In this document: positions 10,798 through 23,090 of the stretch, in pieces
How the letters are laid out: the number at the start of each line of letters is the position of its first letter
How positions within the stretch are numbered: the first letter of the stretch is position 1
Source: Opisthorchis felineus
Taxonomy: Eukaryota > Platyhelminthes > Trematoda > Opisthorchiida > Opisthorchiidae
Length of the DNA: 64,000 nt
NCBI GenBank assembly: GCA_004794785.1
Contig: SJOL01005588.1
Span: 128,557-192,556, forward strand
Direction of reading: 5' to 3'
Made by a program: the position numbers and the translations under genes
The notes under the pieces: model-generated
The model's input: only the letters and a program-made list of their open reading frames with translations
What the model was told of the DNA's origin: nothing
Database searches by the model: none

Positions 10798-11010
10798 TTA
10801 AGATCCCGCATCTAACTGGATTGATGAAATGTCTTTGTTTGGGGAAAAAGTACCTTCACCCCCAGGTCCAATGGTGTCATTCAAGTAGTTGAAGTGAAAG
10901 CAGGCACCCAGTTTAATGCCCCACATTTGTACGTTGTCGCATTTTGCGTGCGTGCATTTGACATAGTAGGTTTCAGTATCAGGCGCATATAGACGGTTCA
11001 ACGAATGAGG
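10798..11010 (-). CDS. possible isolated exon, DEG/ENaC-like motif (tentative)
   Basis: The minus-strand open frame has protein-like composition: two close Cys residues (KCTHAKCDN), then KLGACFHFNYLNDTIGPGG. The latter recalls the GxCxTFN motif of DEG/ENaC sodium channels. No flanking splice sites of good quality and no neighbouring exons were found, so the assignment is weak. It could equally be a chance open frame. Confidence 0.2.
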   Translation of the reverse strand, partial: PHSLNRLYAPDTETYYVKCTHAKCDNVQMWGIKLGACFHFNYLNDTIGPGGEGTFSPNKDISSIQLDAGS

Positions 11011-12550
11011 AAGATATAGTTTGTGTTAACTATGTAGCTAAAGGGTTACTTAAAATGGACAACATTCGATGGTTATTCCATAGCAATGAATTGAACAAAG
11101 TGAAATGCCTTAACCTAACTGAAGTGACCAAGTAATTGCTGGCTTGGCTGTATAAGGTTGTGCTGGAAATGTCGCGAACAACAAAAGTGCTTTTGAATCA
11201 GCTATTGTGGCACTATAAACTAGCATATACATATTTATAACATTGCAACAAAAATCTCTTATCCAGTGAACCACGCAAGCCACCAGACTTTATTTTTTCT
11301 AGCACTCCGTCAGTGATCATGATTTATGCTGAATACTTTCCTAGTCTTTTCCAGGTCAGGAATTTTTCAACCTCTGTGCAGCTCTTAAGGATAGTGGAAA
11401 GAGGTAACGGATTCAGACACGTGGAGTTCCCGTACAGATCGCTAAGAATTAACACCCTTAAGCTGCCTAGCTGTCATTGCACGAGGACTGAGGACTGCTA
11501 GTTCGCCCAAGCCTTGAAAAGAGCAGAGAATTTACGGGCATCGTAGCAATAACAAAGTTGAAGAAGGATGATGACAGGACGGTTTTGGCTTAGACTACTG
11601 GACGTAAAAATACAGGCAAAGGCTTCCGCCGAAGCCAACGGTCACCAGCCCATTAAGTTCCTATTTAGGTAGGTAAATTTTTGTTACGTTCCGCAGGTTA
11701 TTTTAAGGAAACGGGTCAACAATGGTAAGCAACGCTGATTGCTACATAAAGGTCACCAGAAACCGGGTTCTCTGGTGACAGTGATAAAAACTTTCACCTT
11801 AACAAGAAGTCTCCCTTGAAACAGCAGTGGACAATATGCACTACCTCGACTAAATGTACCGGTATTATAACCTTACTCTCGAAAAAGCGCTTAAATAAGA
11901 GTAATGTATTCCGATTTTTCCTATGATGTTCGGTAATCTTTAATTCACATGCTTTTTGATCAGAGCAGTTATTTCGTGATTCTTTGGAACCACCCTTCGT
12001 CCCCTAGAGCAAAGGCCATATTTTGTCAATTTTTCCCTATATCTCCACATCTAGGTGCACTGTTGTGTGTAAAATATTCGACAAGCAACGTAGCTAACAC
12101 GCATCCCAAGCGAACGTGTCCATGCTAGTTCGGAATACCTGAGTTCTAACCTCGCTGTTATCCTTCAGTAATTAAAACCGATCAACCGTGCATAATTGCC
12201 ACCATAGGCCTTTGTATGTCGTCGGACATGCAGCTTGCTTTAGATCGACGTACCTATTCTTATGCAGGAAATACTTTTTCATCCAGATATTTATTCACGC
12301 ATTCATTTGGAGACTGTTCGCCCCAATTTTCGGCTTCAAATTGATGCATTCAGGGTCAAGTGATACACTTCAGCAGTGCAGCCAGTCTGAAGAAAATCGG
12401 ACCTATATATGGTCGCCCGTACTATAACGGCTGGAATAGCAAGCAGATACGCGTCCTGTTTAACCGTGAATTCAGACTCTTTCCGGCATGTTCGATCTTA
12501 AAGAAAGCAGGCCGACCGTGCATCACAACGAATTAATAACAAAGAGAAGC
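11011..12550. other. no gene recognised
   Basis: Short open frames only (79 codons at most). No repeats shared with the rest of the window were noticed. Confidence 0.3.
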
Positions 12551-12557
12551 ATATACC

Positions 12558-12688
12558 TTGGTTGTTGGTCTGTTCGCAGAGTTTGGCAGTTGGATTACAA
12601 ACGTTTCATCATTAATCGAGGTGAGATGGTCAGTGCGGGGTTGAGTGGGTGAAGTCCTCCTCTTCTTCCTGTGCTTATATAGTTTCTA
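12558..12688. repeat. left inverted repeat of the Penelope-like element
   Basis: This is the reverse complement of 13619-13750 with scattered mismatches. Shared blocks include GTTGTTGGTCTGTTCGC, GCAGTTGG, AACGTTTCATCA and GAAGTCCTCCTCTTCTTCC. Confidence 0.85.
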
Positions 12689-13618
12689 AACAAACGGAGC
12701 TCTGTTCGAATCCTATTCAAGCGGATCGAGACGCATTGCAACACAACAGAGGCGAAGGAGAAAGAAGAGCGAAAACTCCACGAGACATTCCGAAATAACG
12801 GCTACCCGAGGAATTTCATATGGAATTGTTTACGAAACCAACACAAAGCTGATTTGTCAGCACAACCAGAACAGAGGAAGATTACGCTTCCGTATATCAG
12901 AAACGTCGCGGAAATGACTGCACGACATTACGGAAACATGGAATTACAGTCGCCCTTAAGCCTGCAAACACGCTGAGAAGAATTCTCTCGAAACCAAATG
13001 GAAGGTTGGATGCAGTGAGAAAAAAACATGGTCTACAGACTTAAGTGTAACGACTGCGACAACTGGAAAAGAAATTGCTACCAGAATAAACAAACACAAG
13101 CTTGCCAGCAGCAGATATGACCCAATGTCACTTGTCTCAATACACAAAGACAGAGAAGGACACAAGTTCAATTTGGACAATGTTCAAATACTTTCTCACG
13201 CAAGAATAAAACGGAAGCGAGAGTTTGCTGAGGTGTTGTACTCCATACAAAAATCGATTAATAAACACGTCGACATCGACGCAGTCTATCAGCCGTTACG
13301 AGCAAAAGAACTACACAGTCACGGGACTTTGAGCCATAGGGGAAATCAAGAAACCTAACGACAACCAACAGATCAATGGGATCAAATGAAGAAAACTACT
13401 AAAAACAGAAGGCCACTGAATCAACCAGTCAAGTGAACAAATTCAGACCACAAAGCAAGAAGGAAACGGCCCAATCACAACAGAACAATCACGCACAGAA
13501 CTGTCGAATTGAATGCGTCCAACGAACCAACCAGATACAAGGGAATGAGACCAACTCAGATTCTCAGGTGACCAATCAAGCTGCGCGAAGAGCGCCTTCA
13601 AAGCTACCAGATACTGTA

Positions 13619-13750
13619 TAGAAACTATATAAGCACAGGAAGAAGAGGAGGACTTCACCAACTCAACCCCGAACTTACGATGTCACCTTGATTGGTGATG
13701 AAACGTTTGCAACCCAACTGCCAAGCTCGGCGAGCAGACCAACAACCAAG
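13619..13750. repeat. right inverted repeat of the Penelope-like element
   Basis: Its inverted partner is at 12558-12688. The block CAAGCTCGGCGAGCAGACC and the sequence just outside it (CGAGCTACCTATATTC, 13,759-13,774) recur near 54.84-54.89 kb. Confidence 0.85.
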
Positions 13751-13759
13751 CAGCGCACC

Positions 13760-15575
13760 CGAGCTACCTATATTCCACAACATTGCCAGAAGCAGACAAC
13801 CAATAACATCAGGTTCCTGGTATGCGCATCTGTGACAGTACCTGTTTTTCTCCTATGGACCAACAATCCAGTGGTTGATTACCCAGAGTTATTCTCCAAA
13901 TTGTTTACAAAAATGGCTGGAGATCGTTCCCAATGACACTAAGTACACAGCTTTCAGTCATTCTACTGAAACATGTGATTCAAAAGTACTTTGCTTATCT
14001 AGCCCTTCAGTTATTTTCAGCAAAATCACCATGAGCTGGCATGATTTTGCCTGTAAGTCAAGAAAGTGCAGGCATAACAGCTAATTGCAATCTTATAGCT
14101 GAGTGCGGATGAGGTTTTTGGCGCTACATCCGTACATCCAATAACTGATAGTTGGAATCTACCCTATCGAACGAGCTCGCAAGATGACTTAGTTACTTGT
14201 ATTTCCTTTGTATGCAAGTGATCCAGAAAGGTCATGGCAACACCTAATTCAGCCCATTACTGAGTCCGATATACATTCAGTCACCTTCAGATTTGCCTCG
14301 TGGGAATGGGGTGTGTCGTAAGAAGCTCCTAAAGGCTATTCTGAAAGGTAACCCAAAATGCCATTGGACCAATCTATGGAATGCTTTTTGACCCCGCTGA
14401 GAAACTAAAACAGCAATAATCCAGTAACCTTGCATTGGCCTTTCGGATTCGTGCAGCCGGGACTGAGAAAAAATGCCGGATGTAGAAATGCGCCTGCTAA
14501 ATTCATAACAAATGAAACAGTTTTCAGCGCCAAAAGTTTGTCGTGCACTGCATTTGTCTTGATAAGATGGAATAAAACACATTTGCGTCATTTATTGTAT
14601 AGTTGCGTACAATATGTGACACTGATGCTGGAATACGGTAAGAATGCCGCTGATGGTGCTCAACAATTCAGTGCTAAATTCACAGAAATGGCTTTCTTGG
14701 AACTACGGTGTCCTTATCAATATGCAAGTCCCGTAGGTCACATCTTAGAGACCTCTTGGTGAAATCTCTTGGAGAGAAAATGCTGAAAACCCAACTTTTT
14801 CCACAGTGACAACCAGGAGATTGATAGATCAAAACGTGTGGTTCACAACCCTACGACCTTAGAAGCAGAAGTGATCACAAGAAATAAAAAATGCTGAAGC
14901 GATTGTCAGTCTTTTAAGCTCATCTGAGATGCACATACAGTCTTGTTCTGTGATAGAGCCTTTTTAGTGTGAATTGAGCAGTGACAAAAAGAACCGTCTG
15001 GAGATGGGAAGATTTTAATCTCAGATACCGAATCAAAGAAAGAATGAGAACATGTCGACGGGAGGCCTAAATAGACTTACCTTATACGTAGACAGAAAGA
15101 TTCCGATATGCAAGCAAATAAGTGGTGAACGTTTTGTGTACCTGCTTATATGATGCAGTTAGGTAAGCTTGGTCCTCACAATTGCTTTCGTTGGGTAGAA
15201 TCGGAAGTTTCATAGAAATTTCATCCTGCAGGAGTAGTTAAGCGATGCCAAGTTGGATATATTTGGCTGTGTTCATCTGACGAATCCTTTAGCAGATTCA
15301 AACCATCAACCGTTCAGTTAATAGCTAGGCCCCATGCGATTCGGTCACGAGTAGCTGATTAGCAGCGTGAATTACTTGCACCTGAAAAGGCTAAAGCGCC
15401 TTTACCGCTCAAACATAGTCCACGTCATGTCGTCAGATGTTGACCGGCTCTCACAGTGACGAAAAATCTGGAAGACGTGAAGTTTGGATGCTGCCCATTC
15501 CAACCTCAAGACAAAAGATGGCCAGGTGGAGGTTCGGGGTCATCCAGGCTGGGCTAATTTTAGCTCGTGTATGGG
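13760..15575. other. no gene recognised
   Basis: Overlapping open frames at 14277-14591 minus (104 codons) and 14430-14762 plus (110 codons) have no family resemblance. Confidence 0.3.
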
Positions 15576-15579
15576 TAGA

Positions 15580-15775
15580 TATTCAACTGAGATTTCGTCG
15601 TGCCAATAAGCCGACTCTATACTAAGAATTCGAGGAGCACTGGGCAGCAGTTTCACCCTTACTGGGAATCACCAGCATTTCTCATCTCACAAAACTCAGA
15701 CAGTTTCGAAACCGCGACCTTCCAGTCAGTGGTTGAACATCTAAACTTCCAGCTTTGAGCGGGTGAATAGCAGTG
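15580..15775 (-). repeat. tRNA-derived SINE copy
   Basis: On the minus strand GTTCAACCACTGACTGG and GGTCGCGGTTTCGAAACTG form the tRNA-like head. They are followed by the family body (GAGTTTTGTGAGATGAG, GGTGATTCCCAGTAAGGGTG) and the tail ACGACGAAATCTCAGTTGAA. Confidence 0.7.
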
Positions 15776-18360
15776 CGGTTAGCCATCACTTAGGCAGGAT
15801 ACGTGGCGCTCATCTTTCAGTTACAAAAGCTGCATCACGTGGTCACTTACTTACGACTTCTCAGACCGAAGTTTCAATCATTTTGTGAAATTGTTCTTTC
15901 CCTTAACCATTTGTGGGTTGAACGTACAGTGGGGATCAGTTGAGATTTCGTCCTGCCAGTGAGATAACCCTTAACCAGGCAAAGAACTTGTAAAATGACA
16001 ACTGTGCAGTCAATGAAGCTGTGTTGTGCTGGTTAAGTCAGTTAGTTAATCAGATGTTTGAATTAGTTGGTGTGTAAGTGGGAAGAGACTTCAAACCCTC
16101 AGCTTGGCACAAGCGCACACACATAGCTTTTGAGACTCTACAACTTCATGGGTGTACTCAAGCAGCATTTGTCAGTAGCGAGGAAAACAAATGGTAGACA
16201 GGTTTCTAGTACAGTTCGTGAGAAAACTCTATGAGCTTCTAGCCGGTCATATGGCAGATACTCAAGCATATTTCGCTTGGACGACCGGTAAATGTATTTT
16301 TCGTGCACGACAAAGCAAACAACTACATTTTACTCTTGAACTTATCGTTCAGTTGCCCTGCCATGATTGCGCTTCAACCGTCCAGCTGATCCATTTAAGG
16401 TCAAAAGTCCTTGTAAGACCTGTCGTATCTCTTGTACGGAAGGGTGCGTTCACCCAACAGGACGAGAAACTCTGCAGTAGCTTCGGATAGAAGCATAAGC
16501 TGAACAGCTTTAGCGTATGCAATTTTGAGGTAAACTTTCTATAACAGAATGAGTTTGCAGCAGACCCTCAACTTTATGACTAAATAACGGTCGCAATCAG
16601 ATAAAGACCAGATTATCCGCACGAACCTGTAACCCAGTTTCATGTGAATCTCAAAGACCAACAACTAAGGGGCATTTTAAGTGTGGCGTATGTTACGGTG
16701 CCATGTGTAGGCTTGAATTTCTCTCCAGGCGTTTACTCGGGCCACTACGATTTTGCGGTCTACCATATCAAATTTAACTTTTCTTGTCCCTTACCGTGCA
16801 TGAACCTTGATACTGCTGAATAAACTTTGGTCGTTTCTTGGCCAAATTCACTACTCACATGGCCGCTGAAATCTCCTCGACGGTTCAAGATGATAAACTT
16901 CGATACCTTGAATAGCGTGCCACCTGAAACACGGGACGGCCTCTGTCCAGCAAAAGCCAGCCAAAGAATAACGCGAACCAAAGATTCATTTAGGTCCCTA
17001 TTTAACACCAATGTAATTTTCAGACGAGTGTATTTCTCAACTTCGTTGATTTACTTCATATCTTATGCCGTGTGTCAGCGGATGGAAAGACCAATCAGCT
17101 TTGCTGTGCGATGCTTGTCATCACAGGAACAATCACTTAGGTTTTAACCAGAGGGATTGATATCGGCTCTTCCGACTACTTTTGTCTCCAAGAATGTTAG
17201 TTGAGCGTCTGTGCTTTGTCTCTCCGTTAATGACAAAATTGTGTCAACACCCTGTCAGAATTTTTTACTTACACTTTTTGTCAGTTCTAACTGATACACA
17301 CATGACAGTTCGGGTAATATTTTTCATCTGAATAGAATAAAAAGTGCTATTGCTATTGGTCCAGACTGGGCGCCAAAATAAACAAGAATTGAAAGGCTTG
17401 TTCGCAGCTGCCAGCATTGTGCAATCCCAATTAAATCCCAGTTGAAGTAGCAAATGTTTCTTTTGCCGCAACTAATAATGCCCACGGGATATCATTGGCC
17501 CATTGCGAAGGTGTGTTCCTGGTCTTTGTCGATGTTTTCTCAAAATAGCCGGAGGTGGTTTCGATAAGCTTAATTTTGATTTCAGAAACGATATTCTTTC
17601 TTAGCGGACTTAGCTTTCGGCTCCAGAGTTTCTGATGACATGGAGAGTAGCGCAACTCGCACACCATGAGTGTTTCCGCTTCTCAGAGAAATCCGTGTTT
17701 GCGTTACCAGCCTCAAGATCGACAGTCCAAGCTTCGTTGAGTTTAACTAGGCGCTTATGGCAATCGAACGCAGATAATACATAAACCGAACCATGCACAC
17801 CTTTTTGTGGCCCTATCAATAGGAGCACGGTAACGCCAGGCATTGTTACTAGGGTCGTATGCATTTGCTTCCGGGGATAACGTTGCCCATCAAATGTAAC
17901 TTTAAGTGAATAGGCCACGCGACGTAATATCACATCCTTTCATTCGCAGTGCTCGCCCTAATGTAAGAAATTTGTGGAAAGTCAGCAAGAGTGGATATTT
18001 GGATCAGTTGCGCAACAGACGGGAAACGCACTATATAAAATTAACTTGGGAAACTAATCCGGACACACCGTTTCGGCCCAAAGTGCATCCGACAGGGTCA
18101 TCAAAAGGCAACACTTCACTCTTGATATTCCCACCTGTGCTTTGAGTGAATTTACTCAGAATACGCGTGTTATACACAGTGCCATCGCTGACCACGCTAA
18201 CCGCTTTAATCATGCTAATCACGTTGTTTGGCTGATTCGACCGAGGTTAAGCATGCTAGCAAGCATGTGTATCCTCTTTATCCATCAAAACTATGCGCTT
18301 TCCACTGATATCTACATGTATTTGTTGCTGTTTGTGAGTGCAGATCAACGAGATTTTTAA
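15776..18360. other. unassigned; several open frames without recognised family
   Basis: Minus-strand frames at 17933-17431 (overlapping, 107 and 78 codons) and 18222-18031, and plus-strand frames at 16191-16490 and 16827-17147, are longer than average. I could not identify domains or join them by convincing splice sites. They may be diverged transposon fragments. Confidence 0.25.
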
Positions 18361-18423
18361 CCTGCAGCTGAACGATGTTTTTGGCCTGATCGCTTGACCA
18401 AGCAACCAAGTAGTTCCAAACCA

Positions 18424-18765
18424 GGTTGATTTGCAAATGAGTGTATTTCTTGAAAACAGTCCAATTTGGGTTCAAGTAGAACATAAGGTTGACGAAAACT
18501 CGGGGACTGCGCCTGTCTGATGAGCTCCAAAAAGGGCGAAACCGGTCGTAGGCTGTCGAAGAATTTTCAGTAACCTTATGAGTAGTACATTGCGCAAAAT
18601 TACATGCATCGCGATATCTCGAATATCGTAGCAACTGGAACATGAGGCGGCCTGGTGCAGCACATTCAGTTGCATGGAAACATCACAAACGAGAGATTCA
18701 GCTGGGTTCCAGGTGAGTCTCTCGCAAAACCAAATTGATTTGCAAATGAGTGTATTTCTTGAAAA
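18424..18765 (+). repeat. hammerhead-ribozyme repeat, 1.1-unit head-to-tail copy
   Basis: The block TTGATTTGCAAATGAGTGTA (continuing TTTCTTGAAAA) occurs at 18426 and again at 18735, so the unit length is 309 bp. Between them lie the ribozyme core (18511-18553), a linker with GCGATATCTCGAATATCG, then ATGAGGCGGCCTGGTGCAGC and the long arm GAGAGATTCAGCTGGGTTCC. The same parts in other order or orientation occur at 26.5, 28.6, 35.1, 36.0, 46.9, 48.5, 51.2 and 62.9 kb. Confidence 0.8.
18511..18553 (+). ncRNA. hammerhead ribozyme core (type I)
   Basis: Stem I strand GCCTGT, then the conserved CTGATGA (18517-18523), stem II GCTC/GGGC, GAAA (18538-18541), stem III ACC/GGT without a loop, cleavage triplet GTC, then stem I strand GTAGGC. 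All invariant core positions are present. Stem I pairs with G-U wobbles. Confidence 0.75.
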
Positions 18766-18789
18766 GTAGTTCCTTGTTGTTTTATCTAG

Positions 18790-20046
18790 AGTCATCGTCG
18801 TAATTCATGACCGACTTGTGAGTATTACTCGGCCTCATTGAACTGATGCAGGTTGGCCCGTGTGATTGTACCAATAAGCCTTGGTTTTTGGTCCTATTGT
18901 CTTCTCGACGCTCAAGTGGGTGTCTTGGGTGCGCCATGCTTGGAAAACAATCATCCCATTGTTTTGTTTTAGATAATGAGAATCAATCAATGAGACATGC
19001 GTAACATCATTGTGACTGATTTTGCTGTTTTTGAATTGACTGTTTCTGCCATGATGTCCCTGCTGTTGAAGTTAACCGTGTGCATTTTGATCAGCCAAAG
19101 ACGTCTCCTTATCTTTGGCGTTTGAAATTCCATCTCAGAGACGTATAATATACCTGATGTGTCTATCATCCGTCTATTCCCTGGAATAGACGCACAAAGC
19201 AGAAAGTAAATAAATGCGACGGACAAAGGAAACCAAACCGAATTGGCTGAGATTGGATAAGAGAAAACCTTATGCCACAAAAAGAAAATCCTTACCTAAT
19301 AGTACGATATCTACAGAACGAGAATCATCACCGTTGAGACTTTGGAATTATTAGGAGGACTTTCAAGGGACCCCTGATGTTAACATTATTTTGCTGAAAA
19401 TATTCACTCAGGGGGCAATGACTGGTCACTGATTTCAACTAGCTATTTGTTATCCATGGAATAAGCGAGATGATGCCAAAACTAGCCCAAAGGGTGGATA
19501 AGTGTTCCCCTAGTTGACCTCATTTTGCAGTATCCCAGGGGGCGATGGGAATAATACTGTTGATGTCGACCACAACAACCAGGATGTCCAAATTAGTGTT
19601 CAGCTGTTCTTGTTTTTTGATCGACAAACTAATAAACGTGGATCATTTTCTCGGTAGCTATGGGTGAGGAAGCGTTTTAGAATTTTTCCTCCTTTAAAGA
19701 TCTTCACAACTTTTCAGCGTACAAAGTGAAATCTACATCTAACTTTTACTGGCTGGCCACCGGGTGGCTGCGGCTCTGTCTACAGAGCCAAGAAATTGGC
19801 TTGCAAACGTTCCTATACTATACAATAGAAAACGTCCGCACAGGCAATGTGGTTTCACAGCCTCTATCTGTGTTTAGCAGGCGTGCTGAAGATTTATAAT
19901 TGGACTGCTGATGGGCATTTTAGTGACTTTTTGAGCCTCAGCGGGCCCAGCTGACGATTTTTTCTAAACACCATGACCGTAAGATGTGCGCAAGAAGACT
20001 GTTATTTATCCATTCAATCCAGCCTTACGAAATAGATATGAATCAC
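18790..20046. other. no gene recognised
   Basis: A minus-strand frame at 19280-18987 (97 codons) carries one hydrophobic stretch but no recognisable domain. Confidence 0.3.
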
Positions 20047-20047
20047 T

Positions 20048-20397
20048 CACCTTAGTAGCCAGCCTATGTTACCGTCATGCATGTTGGTACGACCGATCGG
20101 TCTGACTCGTTCAATGGCACAAATGAAGGCCGCTCCGGTTTTTGTATTCTTCAGTGTCAATAAGTGTGCACTACGGGGTATATGATAGTAAACCAATTGT
20201 TTCGCAAGTGAACCATAAACAAGAACGCAATCAGTGATCAACCAAACAATGTTGCCATTTGCATAAAATCGATTTTTACAAGTTAGCTGTTGTACGGCGT
20301 GCCGTTCGGAATGCAATGTACGATGTGAGCGGAGATGCACGGCAGTCATAGCCCCGTTTTGACCAACATAACAATCTACGAACATGAATGTCAAACA
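20048..20397 (-). CDS. possible exon of an unknown gene (tentative)
   Basis: This open frame of about 115 codons is followed exactly at its end by a consensus splice donor (CTACTAAG/GTGAGTG, phase 2). The protein is moderately Cys-containing (FVDCYVGQ, QQLTCKNRF, ITDCVLVYG) and not recognised. The upstream acceptor is weak (CATTCAG/ATGTTTG). No partner exons were found on either side. Confidence 0.25.
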
Positions 20398-21290
20398 TCT
20401 GAATGATTCATCAGTTTTTTCGGCGTTTCAAAAGAATCAGCGACGAAATAAGCAACTTTGATGCCGATGATGCAGCCACCTTGTGAAAATCAACGTCACT
20501 TTATGCCACATATTTAGGGGTACCGACTAAAATCGAGACTGATGAATAAAATCACGAAAACCGACGTTTTGTGGCCAGAAGCGCGGGCTGCTGATTCATC
20601 GGCGAAATTGGCAGGAACCGCCAAGTGTCCATGTGCCAGTTTATCACTAGCCTGAGTGAGATGGAACTCACTGCAGCTGCCATCATTGATTGCAAATGTC
20701 AAACGTTCTGTGCTGCCCGATCCAATACACAAATGAAGATCAGTTTGCATTTTCCAGGGTGGGTTGCAGTTAGTGCAATGACGCAGGCGACGATACGAGC
20801 CATAATTGAGTTAGACGGGAGGAGCGAGTTGTGTGTAATCGATACAGTAGCAAGGGTGTCACTGAAACAGAAAAGGAAGGATGCTGAATGCAAACTGGGA
20901 CCACCTGCAGTAACGTTAGTGGGTGGATACCAAGTAATCGTTGCATTCAATGCGCACAGGTGACAGATCAGTGCAACACAACTTCTGATCGGCCAAGAAG
21001 TGAAACAGAGTATGTTGGGAGATTTCCACAAGAACTCGAAATCCGTTGCAGACATAAAGCATGTAAGCTAATGGCAAAGTGTGGCATGGCCAGACTTGAA
21101 GGTAACCCCAGCGGTGCCGTGAATGAACGGGTGTCCAAAGGCTTCCGCCTTGTAATAATCCGTCGTACAGCCTGTGGTCGAGTGCACAGAACTGTTCACA
21201 GGTGGAGGCGACTAGTTTGGCTCTTGTCCTGGATCGAACACAAAATTCCCTTGTCTTTTGAACGTTTCGACTGTAATGTCCCCATCAGCT
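20398..21290. other. no gene recognised
   Basis: Open frames on both strands overlap here (20514-20750 and 20699-21055 minus, 20625-20963 and 20888-21292 plus). None has a recognised domain. A pyrimidine-rich acceptor-like CTTTTCTGTTTCAG on the minus strand near 20,860 is not supported by a downstream exon. Confidence 0.3.
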
Positions 21291-21294
21291 AGCC

Positions 21295-21880
21295 CTCCAT
21301 CTACGGTATGTGACCCTTCAACAGGTGAAAGAGACCCTTGAAAGTGCAACAATCGAGGAAGATAATAACTTCTATAACTCCCCGGTGATTTCGGTCAGAA
21401 GGCTAACGGGAAATACCGATGGCTTGGATTTCCCGCGCTTGAATTAACTCCCCCTAAGTTGAATAGTAGCCATCCCTTCGGTCATGGATTTTATTCTTTC
21501 CAAGAGTCCCAATATTCTACTGTTTTACTTGCATTCTGGATACTGAAAACTAACCGTCAAGGCAGAGGACCGGGAGAAAACGTCTTTCACGGTTGGGTTC
21601 ATCCAATATCAATTTAGAAGAATACCTTTTGGTTTGTCGGGAGCTCCTGATGCTTCATTTGATGTGGGGAGTAGAAAATACTGTCGTGTTTGGAGATGAT
21701 ACCTTCGCGTACAGGTATTTGGAACAGGAACAAGCAGTGCAGTAAAAAGCCATGTTGCAACATTTTTGACAAGCTGTTCTGCGGATCAAAGAAACAAATA
21801 CACAACTCGCCCGAAGTTCGGTGATATTTCTCGAAGATGTCAAGCCATTACCGGAAAAACTGGCAAAGATCTAGGACTAT
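21295..21880 (+). mobile_element. Gypsy/Ty3-type reverse transcriptase relic
   Basis: The plus strand contains, in order, LQQVKETLESATIEEDNNFY and NSPVISVRRLTGN (the SPWASPVVLVxKKDG block), DGLDFPRLN (FCVDYRxLN), FYLHSGY followed by LTVKAEDREKTSFTVGFIQY, and FRRIPFGLSGAPDAS (FxxMPFGLxNAPATFQ). These are the consecutive blocks 2-4 of Gypsy reverse transcriptases. The following YxDD block is not intact. Frameshifts and stops indicate an old copy. It is in the opposite orientation to the Gypsy relic at 7.8-9.3 kb. Confidence 0.75.
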
Positions 21881-21884
21881 CCAG

Positions 21885-23090
21885 TCCACTAATTGAGATT
21901 GAGATGACTGAGATGTTAACTTGCCGATGATGTTGTTAGCACATCATGCGTCGACCCAGTCAAACACAGACTCGTCCCCATTTATGTCGATGTACGGTCG
22001 AAGTGTACGCTTCCCGGTGGGTCAGGAAATCGGGCTGTGGCCGAATAAACGCTTGCCCCCAGAAGAGTTAGGAGGGGAAAAGAGGGGAGCGTGAGTAAAC
22101 TTGGCAGCCTTCAAGAAATGGACTAAAGAAAAACGGCAGGTAGAAAGCCCCAACTCTTCTTCATAGACGTGAATACCTGGAACGAACATCGGAATGCTGG
22201 AGGGAGTGCACTTTGATCGCGAAAATGGTGCAATGAGTGGCAAAGGCCTTTTGTCATTATTGACCTCCGAGGAACGTTTAAAAGATTCATGACAATCAAC
22301 GGTCAGGACGAGTTAGTGAGAACCAGCTTTGAAAGTGACACGATCCTTGCGAGGATGTACGGAATGCGGCAGCTTCATCAGTTGCCAAAACTGAGGCGAA
22401 CCGACCATCGATGGCGTGCATGGGAGTTTTCGAGGGAAGAGGTGTGTATTGCGCATCTTACTGTCCCGGAATCTGACAAAAGGTTGACTTGAAATCACTG
22501 AACCATTTACCTTGTTTATTCATATTTTTCACTGCTCAAACAACGTCCATGAAGGTTCACGAGGATGCTTGAGGATGCTGACTTTTTCAAAACTCTGTGC
22601 AAATGAGGTTTTTAAGTTCGCTTCAGATAGGTTATAACCGCTTGGTTTGTGTTTGTCAATGAGAAACTCTGTATTCAAAGTCGCATATCCCTTCACCAAT
22701 AGTCTGACAAGGAGACTTGTCTCTCAAGTATTATTTGATGAGGGAGCAGTTGGTGATGATAATCCATTACTCGGCCACGCTTGATTCTCTTTCAAGAGTT
22801 TTGTTGTCGTTGGACCAGACTGGGTCACTTTTGAAACTAAGCACAGTTCTGGCAGAAACGTGACACAAATCGAAAAACAAAATTTTGATGCCGACAGTCA
22901 GCCAGATCTTGCAACTGAGTCCATGACACTTTGACTGGTTTACGGACAGCAAACAGCATGGTAATGGCAGGAACAAGGCGTTTGATACAAATCTCACCCA
23001 CCCGAACAATGAGGTCAAGAAACAGCAGCTAAAGTGTGCTCGAAATAACCCTACTCAGTAACTTAAACACAGCAAGGACAAACAGTGAAG
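21885..23090. other. probable transposon remainder; nothing firmly identified
   Basis: A plus-strand frame at 22289-22492 (FMTINGQDELVRTSFE) faintly recalls the C-terminal end of a Gypsy integrase, which fits its position downstream of the RT relic. The resemblance is too weak to assert. Confidence 0.25.

Larger units (their letters stand above)
12558..13750 (+). mobile_element. Penelope-like element, 5'-truncated, flanked by inverted repeats
   Basis: The plus strand between the two inverted repeats encodes the end of a Penelope-like reverse transcriptase and its endonuclease, in three frames. The blocks are LHETFRNNGYPRNFIWNCL, ITLPYIRNVAEMTAR, HGITVALKPANTLRRILS and LKCNDCD, then TTGKEIATRINKHKLASSR (the GIY-YIG-type endonuclease block), GHKFNLDNVQIL and FAEVLYSIQKSINKHVDID, ending VYQPLR. 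These match the C-terminal half of flatworm Penelope elements. The RT catalytic region is missing, so the copy is truncated at its 5' end. Frameshifts near 12,922 and 13,026 make it inactive. Confidence 0.85.

Noticed and set aside
13680..13715. GGTGATGAAACG in the Penelope inverted repeat as a hammerhead core
   Set aside because: GATGA and GAAAC overlap with no stem II between them, so a hammerhead fold is not possible as read.
20514..21055. Minus-strand frames resembling cadherin repeats
   Set aside because: No DxD, DxNDN or LDRE calcium-binding motifs are present and no splice sites support the exons.
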